A stretch of 64,000 nt of DNA from Lentzea xinjiangensis (lineage in GTDB: Bacteria > Actinomycetota > Actinomycetes > Mycobacteriales > Pseudonocardiaceae). The stretch covers positions 37,662 through 101,661 of the forward strand of contig NZ_FOFR01000028.1 in assembly GCF_900110955.1 (NCBI RefSeq). Direction: 5' to 3'. Shown here piece by piece: positions 52,572-61,606 of the stretch. The translations under genes were made by a program, and so were the position numbers. A model generated the notes under the pieces. The model was not told the origin of the DNA. It made no database searches and saw only the letters and a program-made list of their open reading frames with translations. The number at the start of each line of letters is the position of its first letter. The first letter of the stretch is position 1.

Positions 52572-53542
52572 CCACCGCGGTGCGGGTGCGGGGCGGCGGC
52601 ACCTGGCTGCCCTTCGCCCGGCGGCGGGCCGTGCGGTTCCTGACCTCGCTGTGGGTGTTGGTGACGGCGGCGTTCCTGATGATCCACCTCATCCCCGGCG
52701 ACCCGGTCCGCGAGTCGCTCGGGCTCTCCGCGCCCCCGGAGGTCGTCGCCGCGCGCCGCGCGGCGCTGGGCCTCGAGGACCCGTTGCCCGTGCAGTACTG
52801 GCACTACCTGACCGGCCTGTTCCGCGGTGAGCTGGGCACCTCGCTGATCAGCGGGACACCGGTGGCGGACCTGATCGGCGACCGGCTGCCCGCGACCGCG
52901 CAGCTCGCGGTGCTGGCGTTCCTCGTCGTGGTCGTCGTGGCGGTGCCCGTCGGTGTCCTGATGGCGGTGCTCACCAAGGGCGGCCGCCGCCGCGGCGCGG
53001 AGCTGGCGTTCACCTCCACGAGCGTGGTGCTCGCCGCGATCCCGGAGTTCCTGCTGGCGGTGGGGCTGGTGGGCCTCTTCGCCGTGCAGCTGGGCGCGTT
53101 CCCGGTGGCGGGCAACGACGCCGCCGGTTCGTGGGTGCTGCCCGTGCTGGCGCTCGCGATCGGGCCGGCCGCGGTGCTCGGGCGGATCGTCCGGGTCGAG
53201 CTGCTCGCCGTGCTGGGCAACGACTTCGTGCGCACGGCCAGGGCGAAGCGGCTGCCGGCCCGGCTGGTGTACCTGCGGCACGCGCTGCCGAACGCCGTCA
53301 CCGCGACGCTGACGCTCGGCGGCATGCTGCTCGGCGCGCTCGTCGCCGGCACCGTGCTGGTGGAGAACGTGTTCGCGTGGCCGGGGCTCGGCTCGACGAT
53401 CGTCGGCTCGATCCAGCAGAAGGACTACCCGGCGGTGCAGGGCATCGTGCTCGTCTACGGCGCCGGGGTGCTGCTGGTCAACCTGGTCGTCGACGTGGTG
53501 CTCGCGCTGCTCGACCCCCGTTCGACGATCAGGGAGGCCTGA
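52568..53542 (+). CDS. Peptide ABC transporter permease (DppB type)
   Basis: 324 aa, six helices. N-terminal FLTSLWVLVTAAFLMIHLIPGDPVRESLG is the hallmark of the DppB/OppB family. The cytoplasmic EAA-type loop reads VRTARAKRLPARLVYLRHALPNA. Coupled to the lipoprotein gene upstream (ATGA) and to the fused permease-ATPase downstream (TGATG). It forms the channel together with the N-terminal half of that fusion. Confidence 0.93.
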   Translation: MTTAVRVRGGGTWLPFARRRAVRFLTSLWVLVTAAFLMIHLIPGDPVRESLGLSAPPEVVAARRAALGLEDPLPVQYWHYLTGLFRGELGTSLISGTPVADLIGDRLPATAQLAVLAFLVVVVVAVPVGVLMAVLTKGGRRRGAELAFTSTSVVLAAIPEFLLAVGLVGLFAVQLGAFPVAGNDAAGSWVLPVLALAIGPAAVLGRIVRVELLAVLGNDFVRTARAKRLPARLVYLRHALPNAVTATLTLGGMLLGALVAGTVLVENVFAWPGLGSTIVGSIQQKDYPAVQGIVLVYGAGVLLVNLVVDVVLALLDPRSTIREA

Positions 53543-55458
53543 TGGGCAGGCGAGGCGTTCTCCGCGCGGCGGCCGGACCGGCGCCGGTCGCCACCCCGCG
53601 CGACCGGACGGGCGTGGTGCGCACGGTCCTGCGCTCCCCCGTGGGCGCCACCTCCGCCGTGCTGCTCTGCCTGCTGGTGGCGCTGGCCGTCTTCGCCCCG
53701 CTGCTGTGGGGTGACCGGGCCGCGGCGATCGACACCGACGCCCTGCAGCAGGGCCCGTCCCCGGCGCACCTGCTCGGCACCGACCAGCTCGGCCGTGACA
53801 TCTTCTTCCGCGTCCTGGTCGCCACCAGGCTGACGATCGGCCTCGCCCTGCTCGCCACGGTGATCGGCGTGGCCGCCGGCCTGGTCCTCGGTTCGGCGCC
53901 GTCGGTGCTGCCCCGGTGGGCAGGCCGCGTCGTGACCTCGGCGGTGAACATCGCGGTGGCGTTCCCCGGACTGCTGCTGGCGCTGTTCTTCGCCGTCATC
54001 TTCGGCACCGGGACGATCGGCGCGGTCCTCGCCATCGCGTTCGCGATCACCCCGTCGTTCGCCCGGCTCACCCAGACCCTCACCGCGTCGGTCGCCGGCC
54101 GCGACTTCATCGCGGCGGCACGGGTGTGCGGGGTGGGCAGGTTCCGCCTGCTGACCCGGCACGTCCTGCCGAACATCGCCGAGCCGCTGGTCATCAACTC
54201 GACCCTGGCCGCGGGCTCCGCCCTCACCGCGTTCGCCGGCCTGTCCTTCCTGGGCATCGGCGTGCAGGCCCCCTCCTACGACTGGGGAAGGCTGCTCGGC
54301 GAAGGCCTCAACCGCATCTACCTCTCGCCCGCGCCCGCGCTCGGACCGGCGGTCGCCGTCGTCGTGGCCGGCCTCGCGTTCAACCTCTTCGGCGAGGCGG
54401 CCGCGTCCGCCGCCGGCCGCCGGCCGCAGCCGGTCAGGAGGACACCACCGGCACCGGAGTCCATTGTGGACGACAGCGGGGGTGGCCTGCTGACCGTGCG
54501 GAACCTGCGCGTGACGTTCCCCGGCGGCATCTCGCCGGTGCGCGGGGTGTCCTTCACCGTCCACGAGGGAGAGATGATCGGTGTGGTCGGCGAGTCCGGC
54601 TCGGGCAAGAGCCTCACCGCGCTGGCCGTGTCCCGGCTGGTCGAGCACCCCGGCGAGGTCACCGCCGACCGGCTGGAGTTCGACGGCAGGCCACTGGCCG
54701 CGACGCCGGACCGCGAGCTGGGCACGAAGCTCGCGATGGTCTTCCAGGACCCGATGACCTCGTTCAACCCGACGCGCCGCATCGGCAGGCAGCTCGCCGA
54801 GGTGTCCGAGGTGCACCAGGGGATGTCGCGCCGCGACGCGTTGGCCAAGGCCGTCGACCGGTTGCGCGCCGTGCGGATCCCGGAGCCGGAGCGCAGGGCC
54901 GGGCAGTACCCGCACGAGTTCTCCGGCGGCATGCGGCAGCGGGCGATGATCGCGATGGGGTTGATGGGCGAGCCGCGGCTGGTGATCGCCGACGAGCCCA
55001 CCACCGCGCTCGACGTCACGGTGCAGCGCGAGGTGCTCAGGCTGCTCGCGCGGATCAGGGCGGAGCGGACGGCCGGAGTCCTGCTGATCAGCCACGACAT
55101 CACGGTGGTCGCGCAGACCTGCGACCGCGTGCTCGTGATGTATGCGGGGCGGATCGTCGAGGAGCTGCCGACCGCCGAGCTGTTCACCGCCGCGCGGCAC
55201 CCGTACACGACCGCGCTGCTGGCCGCGGTCCCCGACCTCGACACGGATCGGGACGCGCCGCTCGCGGTGATCCCCGGCCGGCCTCCCGAGCCGGGCGAGA
55301 TCGGGCCGGGGTGCCCGTTCGCGCCGCGCTGCCCGCTCGCCGGGGACCGGTGCCGGACCGAGGAGCCCGAGCTCACCGCGATGGCCGACGGGCACCGGGT
55401 CGCGTGCTGGCGGTCGGAGAGCGAGCTGACGCTGGCCGCCACCGGCGGGCCGCGATGA
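53542..55458 (+). CDS. Fused peptide ABC permease (DppC) and ATPase (DppD)
   Basis: 638 aa. Residues about 25-295 form a DppC permease (LLGTDQLGRDIFFRVLVATRLTIGL; EAA loop AARVCGVGRFRLLTRHVLPN). A Pro-rich linker (about 296-312) leads to a complete DppD ATPase (about 315-638): GESGSGKS, FQDPMTSFNP, FSGGMRQRAMIAMGL, VIADEPTTALD, and the C-terminal cysteine cluster CPFAPRCPLAGDRC found in peptide transporters. The fusion fixes one permease to one ATPase. The partner ATPase is encoded downstream. Both ends are coupled to neighbours. Confidence 0.92.
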   Translation: MGRRGVLRAAAGPAPVATPRDRTGVVRTVLRSPVGATSAVLLCLLVALAVFAPLLWGDRAAAIDTDALQQGPSPAHLLGTDQLGRDIFFRVLVATRLTIGLALLATVIGVAAGLVLGSAPSVLPRWAGRVVTSAVNIAVAFPGLLLALFFAVIFGTGTIGAVLAIAFAITPSFARLTQTLTASVAGRDFIAAARVCGVGRFRLLTRHVLPNIAEPLVINSTLAAGSALTAFAGLSFLGIGVQAPSYDWGRLLGEGLNRIYLSPAPALGPAVAVVVAGLAFNLFGEAAASAAGRRPQPVRRTPPAPESIVDDSGGGLLTVRNLRVTFPGGISPVRGVSFTVHEGEMIGVVGESGSGKSLTALAVSRLVEHPGEVTADRLEFDGRPLAATPDRELGTKLAMVFQDPMTSFNPTRRIGRQLAEVSEVHQGMSRRDALAKAVDRLRAVRIPEPERRAGQYPHEFSGGMRQRAMIAMGLMGEPRLVIADEPTTALDVTVQREVLRLLARIRAERTAGVLLISHDITVVAQTCDRVLVMYAGRIVEELPTAELFTAARHPYTTALLAAVPDLDTDRDAPLAVIPGRPPEPGEIGPGCPFAPRCPLAGDRCRTEEPELTAMADGHRVACWRSESELTLAATGGPR

Positions 55459-55553
55459 GCGAACCGAGGTCCGGCGGCCGGACCCCCCGCCACCCCGCGC
55501 ACCGGCGGCCACCCGGCCGCCCGAACCCCATCACCACCGGAGGCACCCGATGA
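55455..55553 (+). CDS. 32-codon linking ORF between transporter genes
   Basis: ATG 55455 overlaps the stop of the fused transporter gene (ATGA), and its own TGA (55551-55553) overlaps the start of the next ATPase (ATGA). The product would be a basic Pro/Arg-rich peptide (MSEPRSGGRTPRHP...). Its first codons echo those of the following gene (ATGAGCGA). GGAGG inside it also serves the next gene. It may be a coupling device, not a functional protein. Confidence 0.4.
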   Translation: MSEPRSGGRTPRHPAHRRPPGRPNPITTGGTR

Positions 55554-56275
55554 GCGAGCTGCGGTTCGACGCCGTCAGCGTCCGCTACGGCCACCACCTC
55601 GCCGTCGACGACGTGAGCCTGACCGTCCCGTCGGGACAGGTCGTCGGGCTGGTCGGCGAGTCGGGCTCCGGCAAGTCCACGCTCGCCGCCACCGCCGTCG
55701 GCCTGGTGCCCGCCACCGCGGGCCGGGTGCTGGTGGACGGTGCGGAGAACCACCTCCGCAAGGTCCAGATGGTGTTCCAGGACCCGTACTCCTCGCTCGA
55801 CCCGAGGATGAGCATCGGCGGCTCGATCGCCGAGGCCATGCCCAGGGGCACCGACCGGCGCGCCGAGGTCGCCCGCCTGCTCGAGCTGGTGAACCTCGAC
55901 CCCGGCCGGGCCACCGCGCTGCCGTCGCGGCTCTCCGGCGGGCAGCGGCAGCGCGTCGCGCTCGCCAGGGCGCTCGCCGGGCGGCCGGAGGTGGTCATCG
56001 CCGACGAGATCACGTCCGCGCTCGACGTGTCGGTGCAGGGGGCCGTGCTGAACCTGGTGCGCGACCTCCAGCGGCAGCTCGGCCTGTCGATGCTGTTCAT
56101 CTCGCACAACCTCGCCGTCGTGCGCTACGTGAGCGACCGGATCGCGGTCATGAAGAGCGGCCGGATCGTCGAAGAGGGGCCGGCCGAGCGGGTGCTCGCC
56201 GCCCCCGAGCACCCGTACACGCGCGAGCTGCTCGCGGCCGCGCCGAGGCGGCACACCAGGCTGGAGGCTTCATGA
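55550..56275 (+). CDS. Peptide ABC transporter ATPase (DppF type)
   Basis: 241 aa. Walker A GESGSGKST, Q-loop MVFQDPYSSLDPRM, signature LSGGQRQRVALARAL, Walker B VVIADEITSALD and switch H in ISHNLAVV are intact. It is shorter than many DppF proteins because the C-terminal extension is almost absent (ends at EHPYTRELLAAAPRRHTRLEAS). It pairs with the ATPase half of the upstream fusion. Preceded by GGAGG and coupled to the M19 dipeptidase gene (ATGA). Confidence 0.92.
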   Translation: MSELRFDAVSVRYGHHLAVDDVSLTVPSGQVVGLVGESGSGKSTLAATAVGLVPATAGRVLVDGAENHLRKVQMVFQDPYSSLDPRMSIGGSIAEAMPRGTDRRAEVARLLELVNLDPGRATALPSRLSGGQRQRVALARALAGRPEVVIADEITSALDVSVQGAVLNLVRDLQRQLGLSMLFISHNLAVVRYVSDRIAVMKSGRIVEEGPAERVLAAPEHPYTRELLAAAPRRHTRLEAS

Positions 56276-57309
56276 CCGGCGATCTGCACGCGCGCAGCGT
56301 CGTCGCGGACACGCACAACGACCTGCTCGACGCCATCGCGCACCGCCCGGCCGAGCAGTGGGTGCCGCACTTCCGCGAGCGCTGGCTCCCGCAACTCCAG
56401 GCCGGAGGGGTGAACCTGCAGGTGCTGCCGGTGTTCGTCGACGACGTCTTCCGGCCGGAGGGCGCGCTGCGGCGGACGCTGCGGATGATCGAGGCCGCGC
56501 ACCGCATCGCCGAGGGCAACCCGGACACCGTCGCGCTGTGCCGCACCGGCGCCGAGATCGACGCCGCGCTGGCCGGTGACCGCATCGCGCTCGTGCTCGC
56601 GCTGGAGAGCGCCCCGGGCGTCGGCGAGGACGTGGAGCTGTTCGAGACCCTGTTCCGGCTCGGCGTGCGGATCGCGTCGCTCGCGCACTTCGGCCGCACC
56701 GCGCTGGCCGACGGCAGCGGCGAGGACGCGACCGGCGGCAGGCTCACGCGGGCCGGTGTCGCCGCGGTGGCCGAGATGGAACGCCTCGGCATGATCTTCG
56801 ACGTCAGCCACCTGAGCGCGGCGGGCGTCGAGCACGTGCTGGAGCTCGCGACCCGTCCGGTGATGGCGACCCACTCGTCGGCACGGGCGTTGCGCGACCA
56901 CCACCGCAATCTCACCGACGAGCAGCTGAAGGGCATCGCCGCCAACGGCGGTGTGGTGTGCGTGAACTTCTTCGCGCCGTTCCTGCACGAGACCGACTTC
57001 GGCATCGACCGGCTGATCGACCACATCGAGCACATCGCCGGCGTCATGGGCGTGCGGCACGTCGGCCTCGGCCCGGACTTCGTCGAGGAAGTCCTGCGGG
57101 ACGTCACCCCGCCGTGCTGCGAGGTCCAGTTCATCGAGGGCGTGCCCGTCGACCGGTTCCTGCCCGGCCTGGAGGGTCCGGCGGGACTGCCGCTCGTCAC
57201 CGAGGCGCTGCGGCGGCGCGGCTGGCCCGACGACGACATCGCCCTGGTGCTGGGGCAGAACGTGCTCGACCTGTTCCGTTCCGAGCTGACGAGGGGACCC
57301 GCATCGTGA
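56272..57309 (+). CDS. Membrane-dipeptidase-type metallodipeptidase (M19)
   Basis: 345 aa, no signal peptide. Zinc-site elements of the family are present: DTHNDLLDA (His-x-Asp), LALESAPG (bridging Glu), MATHSSARAL and RDHHRNLTDEQL (His ligands), and GLGPDFVEE near the end. M19 enzymes split dipeptides and, unusually, tolerate a D-residue at the C-terminal position. That suits the neighbours: peptide importer upstream, D- to L-amino-acid genes downstream. It is cytoplasmic and acts on imported dipeptides. Confidence 0.92.
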   Translation: MTGDLHARSVVADTHNDLLDAIAHRPAEQWVPHFRERWLPQLQAGGVNLQVLPVFVDDVFRPEGALRRTLRMIEAAHRIAEGNPDTVALCRTGAEIDAALAGDRIALVLALESAPGVGEDVELFETLFRLGVRIASLAHFGRTALADGSGEDATGGRLTRAGVAAVAEMERLGMIFDVSHLSAAGVEHVLELATRPVMATHSSARALRDHHRNLTDEQLKGIAANGGVVCVNFFAPFLHETDFGIDRLIDHIEHIAGVMGVRHVGLGPDFVEEVLRDVTPPCCEVQFIEGVPVDRFLPGLEGPAGLPLVTEALRRRGWPDDDIALVLGQNVLDLFRSELTRGPAS

Positions 57310-60300
57310 CCACCACCGAGGACCTGTACGACTGCGCGCTGCCCGAGCAGCCCGTCCTCTCGCCGGACGGGACCGAGATCGTCTACGTCCTGCGCACCAC
57401 CGACCGCGAGGGCGACCGCGACGTCCGCGCGCTGTGGCGGGTCCGCGGCGGCAAGGCGGAGCAGCTCACCAGGGGCACCGCCGACGTGGCGCCGGCCTTC
57501 TCGCCCGGCGGCGGCGAGATCGCGTTCCTGCGCGCCCAGGACGGCCCGGCGCAGCTGTGGCTGCTGCCCGCCGGCGGGGGCGAGCCCGAGCAGCTCACGA
57601 AGCTGCCGCTCGGTGCCGGCGCGCCGGTGTGGAGCGAGGACGGGACCCGGCTCGCGTTCTCCGCGCCCGTCGACATCGCGGACGCCACCGCACCGGTCGT
57701 CGCCGACCGCCTCGACTACAAGGCCGACGGGTCCGGGTACCTGCGCAGCGTCCGTTCCCACCTGCACGTGCTGGACCTGGCGAGCCGCGAGGTGCGCCAG
57801 GTGACCACCGGCGACTGGCACGCCGGAACGCCCGCCTGGTCGCCGGACGGGACCCGGCTCGCCTTCCCGGCGGCGCGGGACCGGGACTCCGACCTCACCT
57901 TCCGCGTGCCGGTGCACGTCGTCGACGCGGACGGCCGTGCGGAACCACGGGTCGCCGGGCTTGCCGACGGGCAGGCCGCGACCGTCGCGTGGACCCCGCG
58001 GGGCCTGCTGGTCACCGGGCGGACCACCGCGGACGCCGGGCACCTCGACCTGCTGCACCTGACGCCGGACGGCGAGGTGCGCAACCTCTCGGCGGCGCTC
58101 GACCGGAACGTGATGCCCGGCATGGCCGGCTATCCCGGCGGGCTGCCGGCGCTGTCCGGGAGCACCGTCCTGTTCTGCGCCCGCGACCGGGGCTGCACCC
58201 AGCTCTACTCCGCGGACCTCGACGGCGACGAGCCGCGGCTCGTCATGGGCGGCGACTCCCGGGTCGTGGCGGGGCTCTCCGTCGCCGGCGGCGTCGCGGC
58301 CATCGTCCTCGGCACGGCCACCTCGTACGGCGAGATCGCCACCGTCGACCTGGACACCGGGACGGTGACCGTCCACACCGAACACAACAACCCCGACCTG
58401 CTGGTCCGCGAGGAACGCGAGTTCACCGTCTCGGACGGCACCGTCGTGCACGGCTGGCTGGTCCGCGACCCGGAGCGCACCGGCCCGGCGCCGCTGCTGC
58501 TGGACGTCCACGGCGGCCCGCACAACGCCTGGAACGGAGCCGCCGACCCGGTCCACCTCTACCACCAGGTGCTGGCGCGGCAGGGCTGGACGGTGCTGGT
58601 CCTCAACCCGCGCGGCAGCGACGGGTACGGCGAGGCGTTCTACCGCGCGGCGCTCGGCGCGTGGGGCAAGGCCGACGCCGGGGACTTCCTGGAGCCGATC
58701 GACCAGCTCGTGGCCGAGGAGATCGCCGACCCTGACCGGCTCGCCGTCACCGGGTACAGCTACGGCGGCTACATGACCTGCTACCTGACCAGCCGCGACA
58801 CCAGGTTCGCCGCCGCCGTCGCCGGTGGGGTGGTGAGCGACCTGAGCAGCATGGCGGGCACCTCCGACGGCGGGCACTACCTGACCGAGCTGGAGCTCGG
58901 CGGCCCCGGCGAGCACCTCGCCGAGCTGTCCCCGCTCACGCTCGTCGACCAGGTCCGCACGCCGACGCTCATCTACCAGGGCGCCGCGGACGACAGGTGC
59001 CCGGTGGGCCAGGCCGAGCAGTGGTTCACCGCGCTGCGCCGGAACTCGGTGCCCGCCCGGCTCGTGCTCTACCCCGGCGAGTCGCACCTGTTCGTCCTCG
59101 ACGGCAAGCCGTCGCACCGCGAGGACTTCAACCGCCGGGTCGTCGACTGGGTGTGCGAACACGCGACCGGGCGCAAGCCGCTCGACGCGGAGCACTGGCA
59201 GCGCAGGCTTTCCGCGCTCGCGAAGAAGCACGGCGTGCCCGGCGCGGTGCTCGGCGTCCTGTACCGGGGCGAGGTCGTCCAGGCGCACCACGGCGTGCTG
59301 AACACGGCGACCGGCGTCGAGGTCACCGACGACTCGATCTTCCAGATCGGCTCGATCGGCAAGGTGTGGACCTCGACGGTCGTGATGCAGCTCGTCGACG
59401 AGGGACTGCTCGACCTCGACGCGCCGATCGCCGACGTGCTGCCCGAGCTGAGGCTGAAGGACCCGGTCGTCGGGCAGAAGGTGACCATGCGCCACCTGCT
59501 CACGCACACCAGCGGCATCGACGGCGACGTCTTCACCGACACCGGCCGCGGCGACGACTGCCTTCAGCGCTACACCGAGCTGCTCGCCGACGCGGCGCAG
59601 AACCACCCGCTCGGCGCGACGTTCTCCTACAGCAACGCCGGTTTCGTGCTCGCCGGCCGGGTGGTCGAGAAGCTCACCGGCAAGACCTGGGACGCGGCGA
59701 TGCGCGAGAAGCTCTTCACCCCGCTCGGGCTCACCCGCACCGGCACGTTGCCGGAGGAGGCGTTGCTGCACCGCGCCGCCGTCGGCCACGTCACCCGGCA
59801 GGACGACGAGCTCGAACCCGCGCCGGTGTGGCAGCTACCGCGTTCGCTCGGGCCGGCCGGGACGATCTTCTCCACCGCCGCGGACGTGCTCGCGTTCGCC
59901 AGGGCGCACCTCGACGGCGGGCTGGCGCCGGACGGCACGCGGGTGCTGTCCGAGGAGTCCGCCGCCGCGATGACCGAGAAGCAAACCGACGTGCCCGACC
60001 CGCACGTGCTGGGCGACTCGTGGGGTCTCGGCTGGATCCGGTTCGGCTGGGACGGGCATCGGCTGATCGGCCACGACGGCAACACGATCGGGCAGTCCTC
60101 GTTCCTGCGGCTGCTGCCGGAGCAGGGGCTCGCGGTCACGTTGCTGACCAACGGCGGCCAGGCGCGCGAGGTGTACCTGGAGCTGTACCGGGAGATCTTC
60201 GCCGAGCTGGCCGGGGTCGCCATGCCGCGCCCGGTCGAACCGGCCGCCGAACCGCCGGTCGTCGACTGCGCGCGCTACGCCGGCACGTACGAGCGCGCCT

Positions 60301-60539
60301 CGTCCCGCCTCGACATCACCGAGGGCGAGAACGGGCTGCGGCTGAAGATGACGGTGACCGGTCCCCTGGCCGGGCTCGTCCCCGACCCACCGGAGGTCGA
60401 CCTCGTGCCGATCGACGACACGCTGTTCGTCTGCCGGATGGCGGAGAATGAGAGCTGGACGTCCGTAGTGTTCTACGCGCTCCCCACCGGGGAGAAGTAC
60501 GTGCACATGGGTGTCCGCGCCACGCCGAAGGTGTCCTGA
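57306..60539 (+). CDS. Fusion of S9 prolyl-oligopeptidase-type peptidase with a beta-lactamase-fold hydrolase
   Basis: 1077 aa from GTG. Residues about 1-370 are a beta-propeller with TolB/PD40-like repeats (SPDGTEIVYV, SPGGGEIAFL, SPDGTRLAF). Residues 380-625 are the S9 catalytic domain with Ser485 in GYSYGGYM and His in GESHLF. From about 635 a second enzyme follows: Ser683-x-x-Lys686 (GSIGK), YSN (FSYSNAGFV), HDGN, and a lipocalin-like tail. This half is a paralog of the gene at 49163 (both have DTGRGDDC). An oligopeptidase joined to a probable D-aminopeptidase would let one protein trim mixed-chirality peptides. The specificity is inferred. Confidence 0.88.
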   Translation: MTTTEDLYDCALPEQPVLSPDGTEIVYVLRTTDREGDRDVRALWRVRGGKAEQLTRGTADVAPAFSPGGGEIAFLRAQDGPAQLWLLPAGGGEPEQLTKLPLGAGAPVWSEDGTRLAFSAPVDIADATAPVVADRLDYKADGSGYLRSVRSHLHVLDLASREVRQVTTGDWHAGTPAWSPDGTRLAFPAARDRDSDLTFRVPVHVVDADGRAEPRVAGLADGQAATVAWTPRGLLVTGRTTADAGHLDLLHLTPDGEVRNLSAALDRNVMPGMAGYPGGLPALSGSTVLFCARDRGCTQLYSADLDGDEPRLVMGGDSRVVAGLSVAGGVAAIVLGTATSYGEIATVDLDTGTVTVHTEHNNPDLLVREEREFTVSDGTVVHGWLVRDPERTGPAPLLLDVHGGPHNAWNGAADPVHLYHQVLARQGWTVLVLNPRGSDGYGEAFYRAALGAWGKADAGDFLEPIDQLVAEEIADPDRLAVTGYSYGGYMTCYLTSRDTRFAAAVAGGVVSDLSSMAGTSDGGHYLTELELGGPGEHLAELSPLTLVDQVRTPTLIYQGAADDRCPVGQAEQWFTALRRNSVPARLVLYPGESHLFVLDGKPSHREDFNRRVVDWVCEHATGRKPLDAEHWQRRLSALAKKHGVPGAVLGVLYRGEVVQAHHGVLNTATGVEVTDDSIFQIGSIGKVWTSTVVMQLVDEGLLDLDAPIADVLPELRLKDPVVGQKVTMRHLLTHTSGIDGDVFTDTGRGDDCLQRYTELLADAAQNHPLGATFSYSNAGFVLAGRVVEKLTGKTWDAAMREKLFTPLGLTRTGTLPEEALLHRAAVGHVTRQDDELEPAPVWQLPRSLGPAGTIFSTAADVLAFARAHLDGGLAPDGTRVLSEESAAAMTEKQTDVPDPHVLGDSWGLGWIRFGWDGHRLIGHDGNTIGQSSFLRLLPEQGLAVTLLTNGGQAREVYLELYREIFAELAGVAMPRPVEPAAEPPVVDCARYAGTYERASSRLDITEGENGLRLKMTVTGPLAGLVPDPPEVDLVPIDDTLFVCRMAENESWTSVVFYALPTGEKYVHMGVRATPKVS

Positions 60540-61606
60540 TGACTCTGCTCGCCGACATCGAGCGGCTCGTGACCTGCGAGTCGCCGTCCACCGACCTGGC
60601 GGCCGTCGCGCGCAGCGCGGACGTCACCGCCGAGGTGGGCTCCGCGCTGCTGGGCGCGCCACCGGACCGGATCGTGCTCGACGGCCGCACGCACCTGCGG
60701 TGGCGTCTGGGATCCGGGCCGCGCAAGGTGTTGCTGCTCGGCCACCACGACACGGTGTGGCCGATCGGGACGCTCGCGCGGATCCCGTTCGAGGTGCGCG
60801 ACGGGGTGCTGCGCGGGCCGGGCTGCTTCGACATGAAGACCGGCGTCGCGATGATCTTCCACGCCGTCGCGGCACTCGGTTCCCCGGACGGCGTCACGGT
60901 TCTCGTCACCGGTGACGAGGAGATCGGCTCGCCGTCGTCGCGCGGGCTGATCGAGACCGAGGCCCGGGAGCACTCGGCCGTGCTCGTCACCGAGGGGTCC
61001 GCGGACGGCGGAGCGCTCAAGACGGAGCGCAAGGGCACGTCCATGTACGAGGTGGCGCTGCACGGCCGCGCCGCCCACGCCGGGCTCGAACCCGAACGCG
61101 GCGTGAGCGCGACGGTCGAGGCGGCGCACCAGGTCCTGGCCGTCTCGGCGCTGACCGACCTCGCCGCCGGCACCACCGTCACACCGACCGTGCTCACCTC
61201 CGGGACCACGACGAACACCGTTCCCGCGCAAGCGCGGTTCTCGGTGGACGTGCGGGTGCGCAACCTCGCGGAGCAGGTGCGCGTGGACAGGGCGATGCAC
61301 GCGCTGCGGCCGGTGCTCGACGGGGCGCGGGTCGAGGTGACCGGTGGCCCCAACCGCGCGCCGATGGAGCTGTCCGCGTCCGCCGGGCTGTTCGAGCTGG
61401 CGTGCGGACTGGCCGGCTTCGAGCTGGCCCAGGCAGCGGTCGGCGGCGCGTCCGACGGCAACTTCACCGCGGGCGTGGGAGTCCCGACGCTCGACGGCCT
61501 CGGCGCCGTGGGCGGCGGGGCGCACGCCGAGAGCGAGCACGTGCTGGTGTCCGAACTGGCGCCGCGCACGACGCTGCTCGCGGCGCTGGTGAAGGAGCTG
61601 ACATGA
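60539..61606 (+). CDS. M20-family metallohydrolase (probable N-succinyl-amino-acid desuccinylase or peptidase)
   Basis: 355 aa. Two-metal site: His-Asp in GHHDTVWPIG, Asp in CFDMKTGVAM, Glu-Glu in TGDEEIGS, Glu in VTEGSAD, and His in GGGAHAESEH. A lid domain (about 165-275) lies between. M20 enzymes cleave N-acyl amino acids or peptides. With the GNAT and the racemase that follow it matches the set M20 + GNAT + NSAR known from Geobacillus, in which the M20 member removes succinate from N-succinyl-L-amino acids. It starts one base into the previous stop (TGATG). Confidence 0.88.
   Translation: MTLLADIERLVTCESPSTDLAAVARSADVTAEVGSALLGAPPDRIVLDGRTHLRWRLGSGPRKVLLLGHHDTVWPIGTLARIPFEVRDGVLRGPGCFDMKTGVAMIFHAVAALGSPDGVTVLVTGDEEIGSPSSRGLIETEAREHSAVLVTEGSADGGALKTERKGTSMYEVALHGRAAHAGLEPERGVSATVEAAHQVLAVSALTDLAAGTTVTPTVLTSGTTTNTVPAQARFSVDVRVRNLAEQVRVDRAMHALRPVLDGARVEVTGGPNRAPMELSASAGLFELACGLAGFELAQAAVGGASDGNFTAGVGVPTLDGLGAVGGGAHAESEHVLVSELAPRTTLLAALVKELT

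Noticed and set aside
56148..59789. Minus-strand open frame of 1213 codons across the peptidase genes
   Set aside because: Antisense shadow of the M19 and S9 genes, which have complete catalytic motifs; the antisense product is low-complexity.
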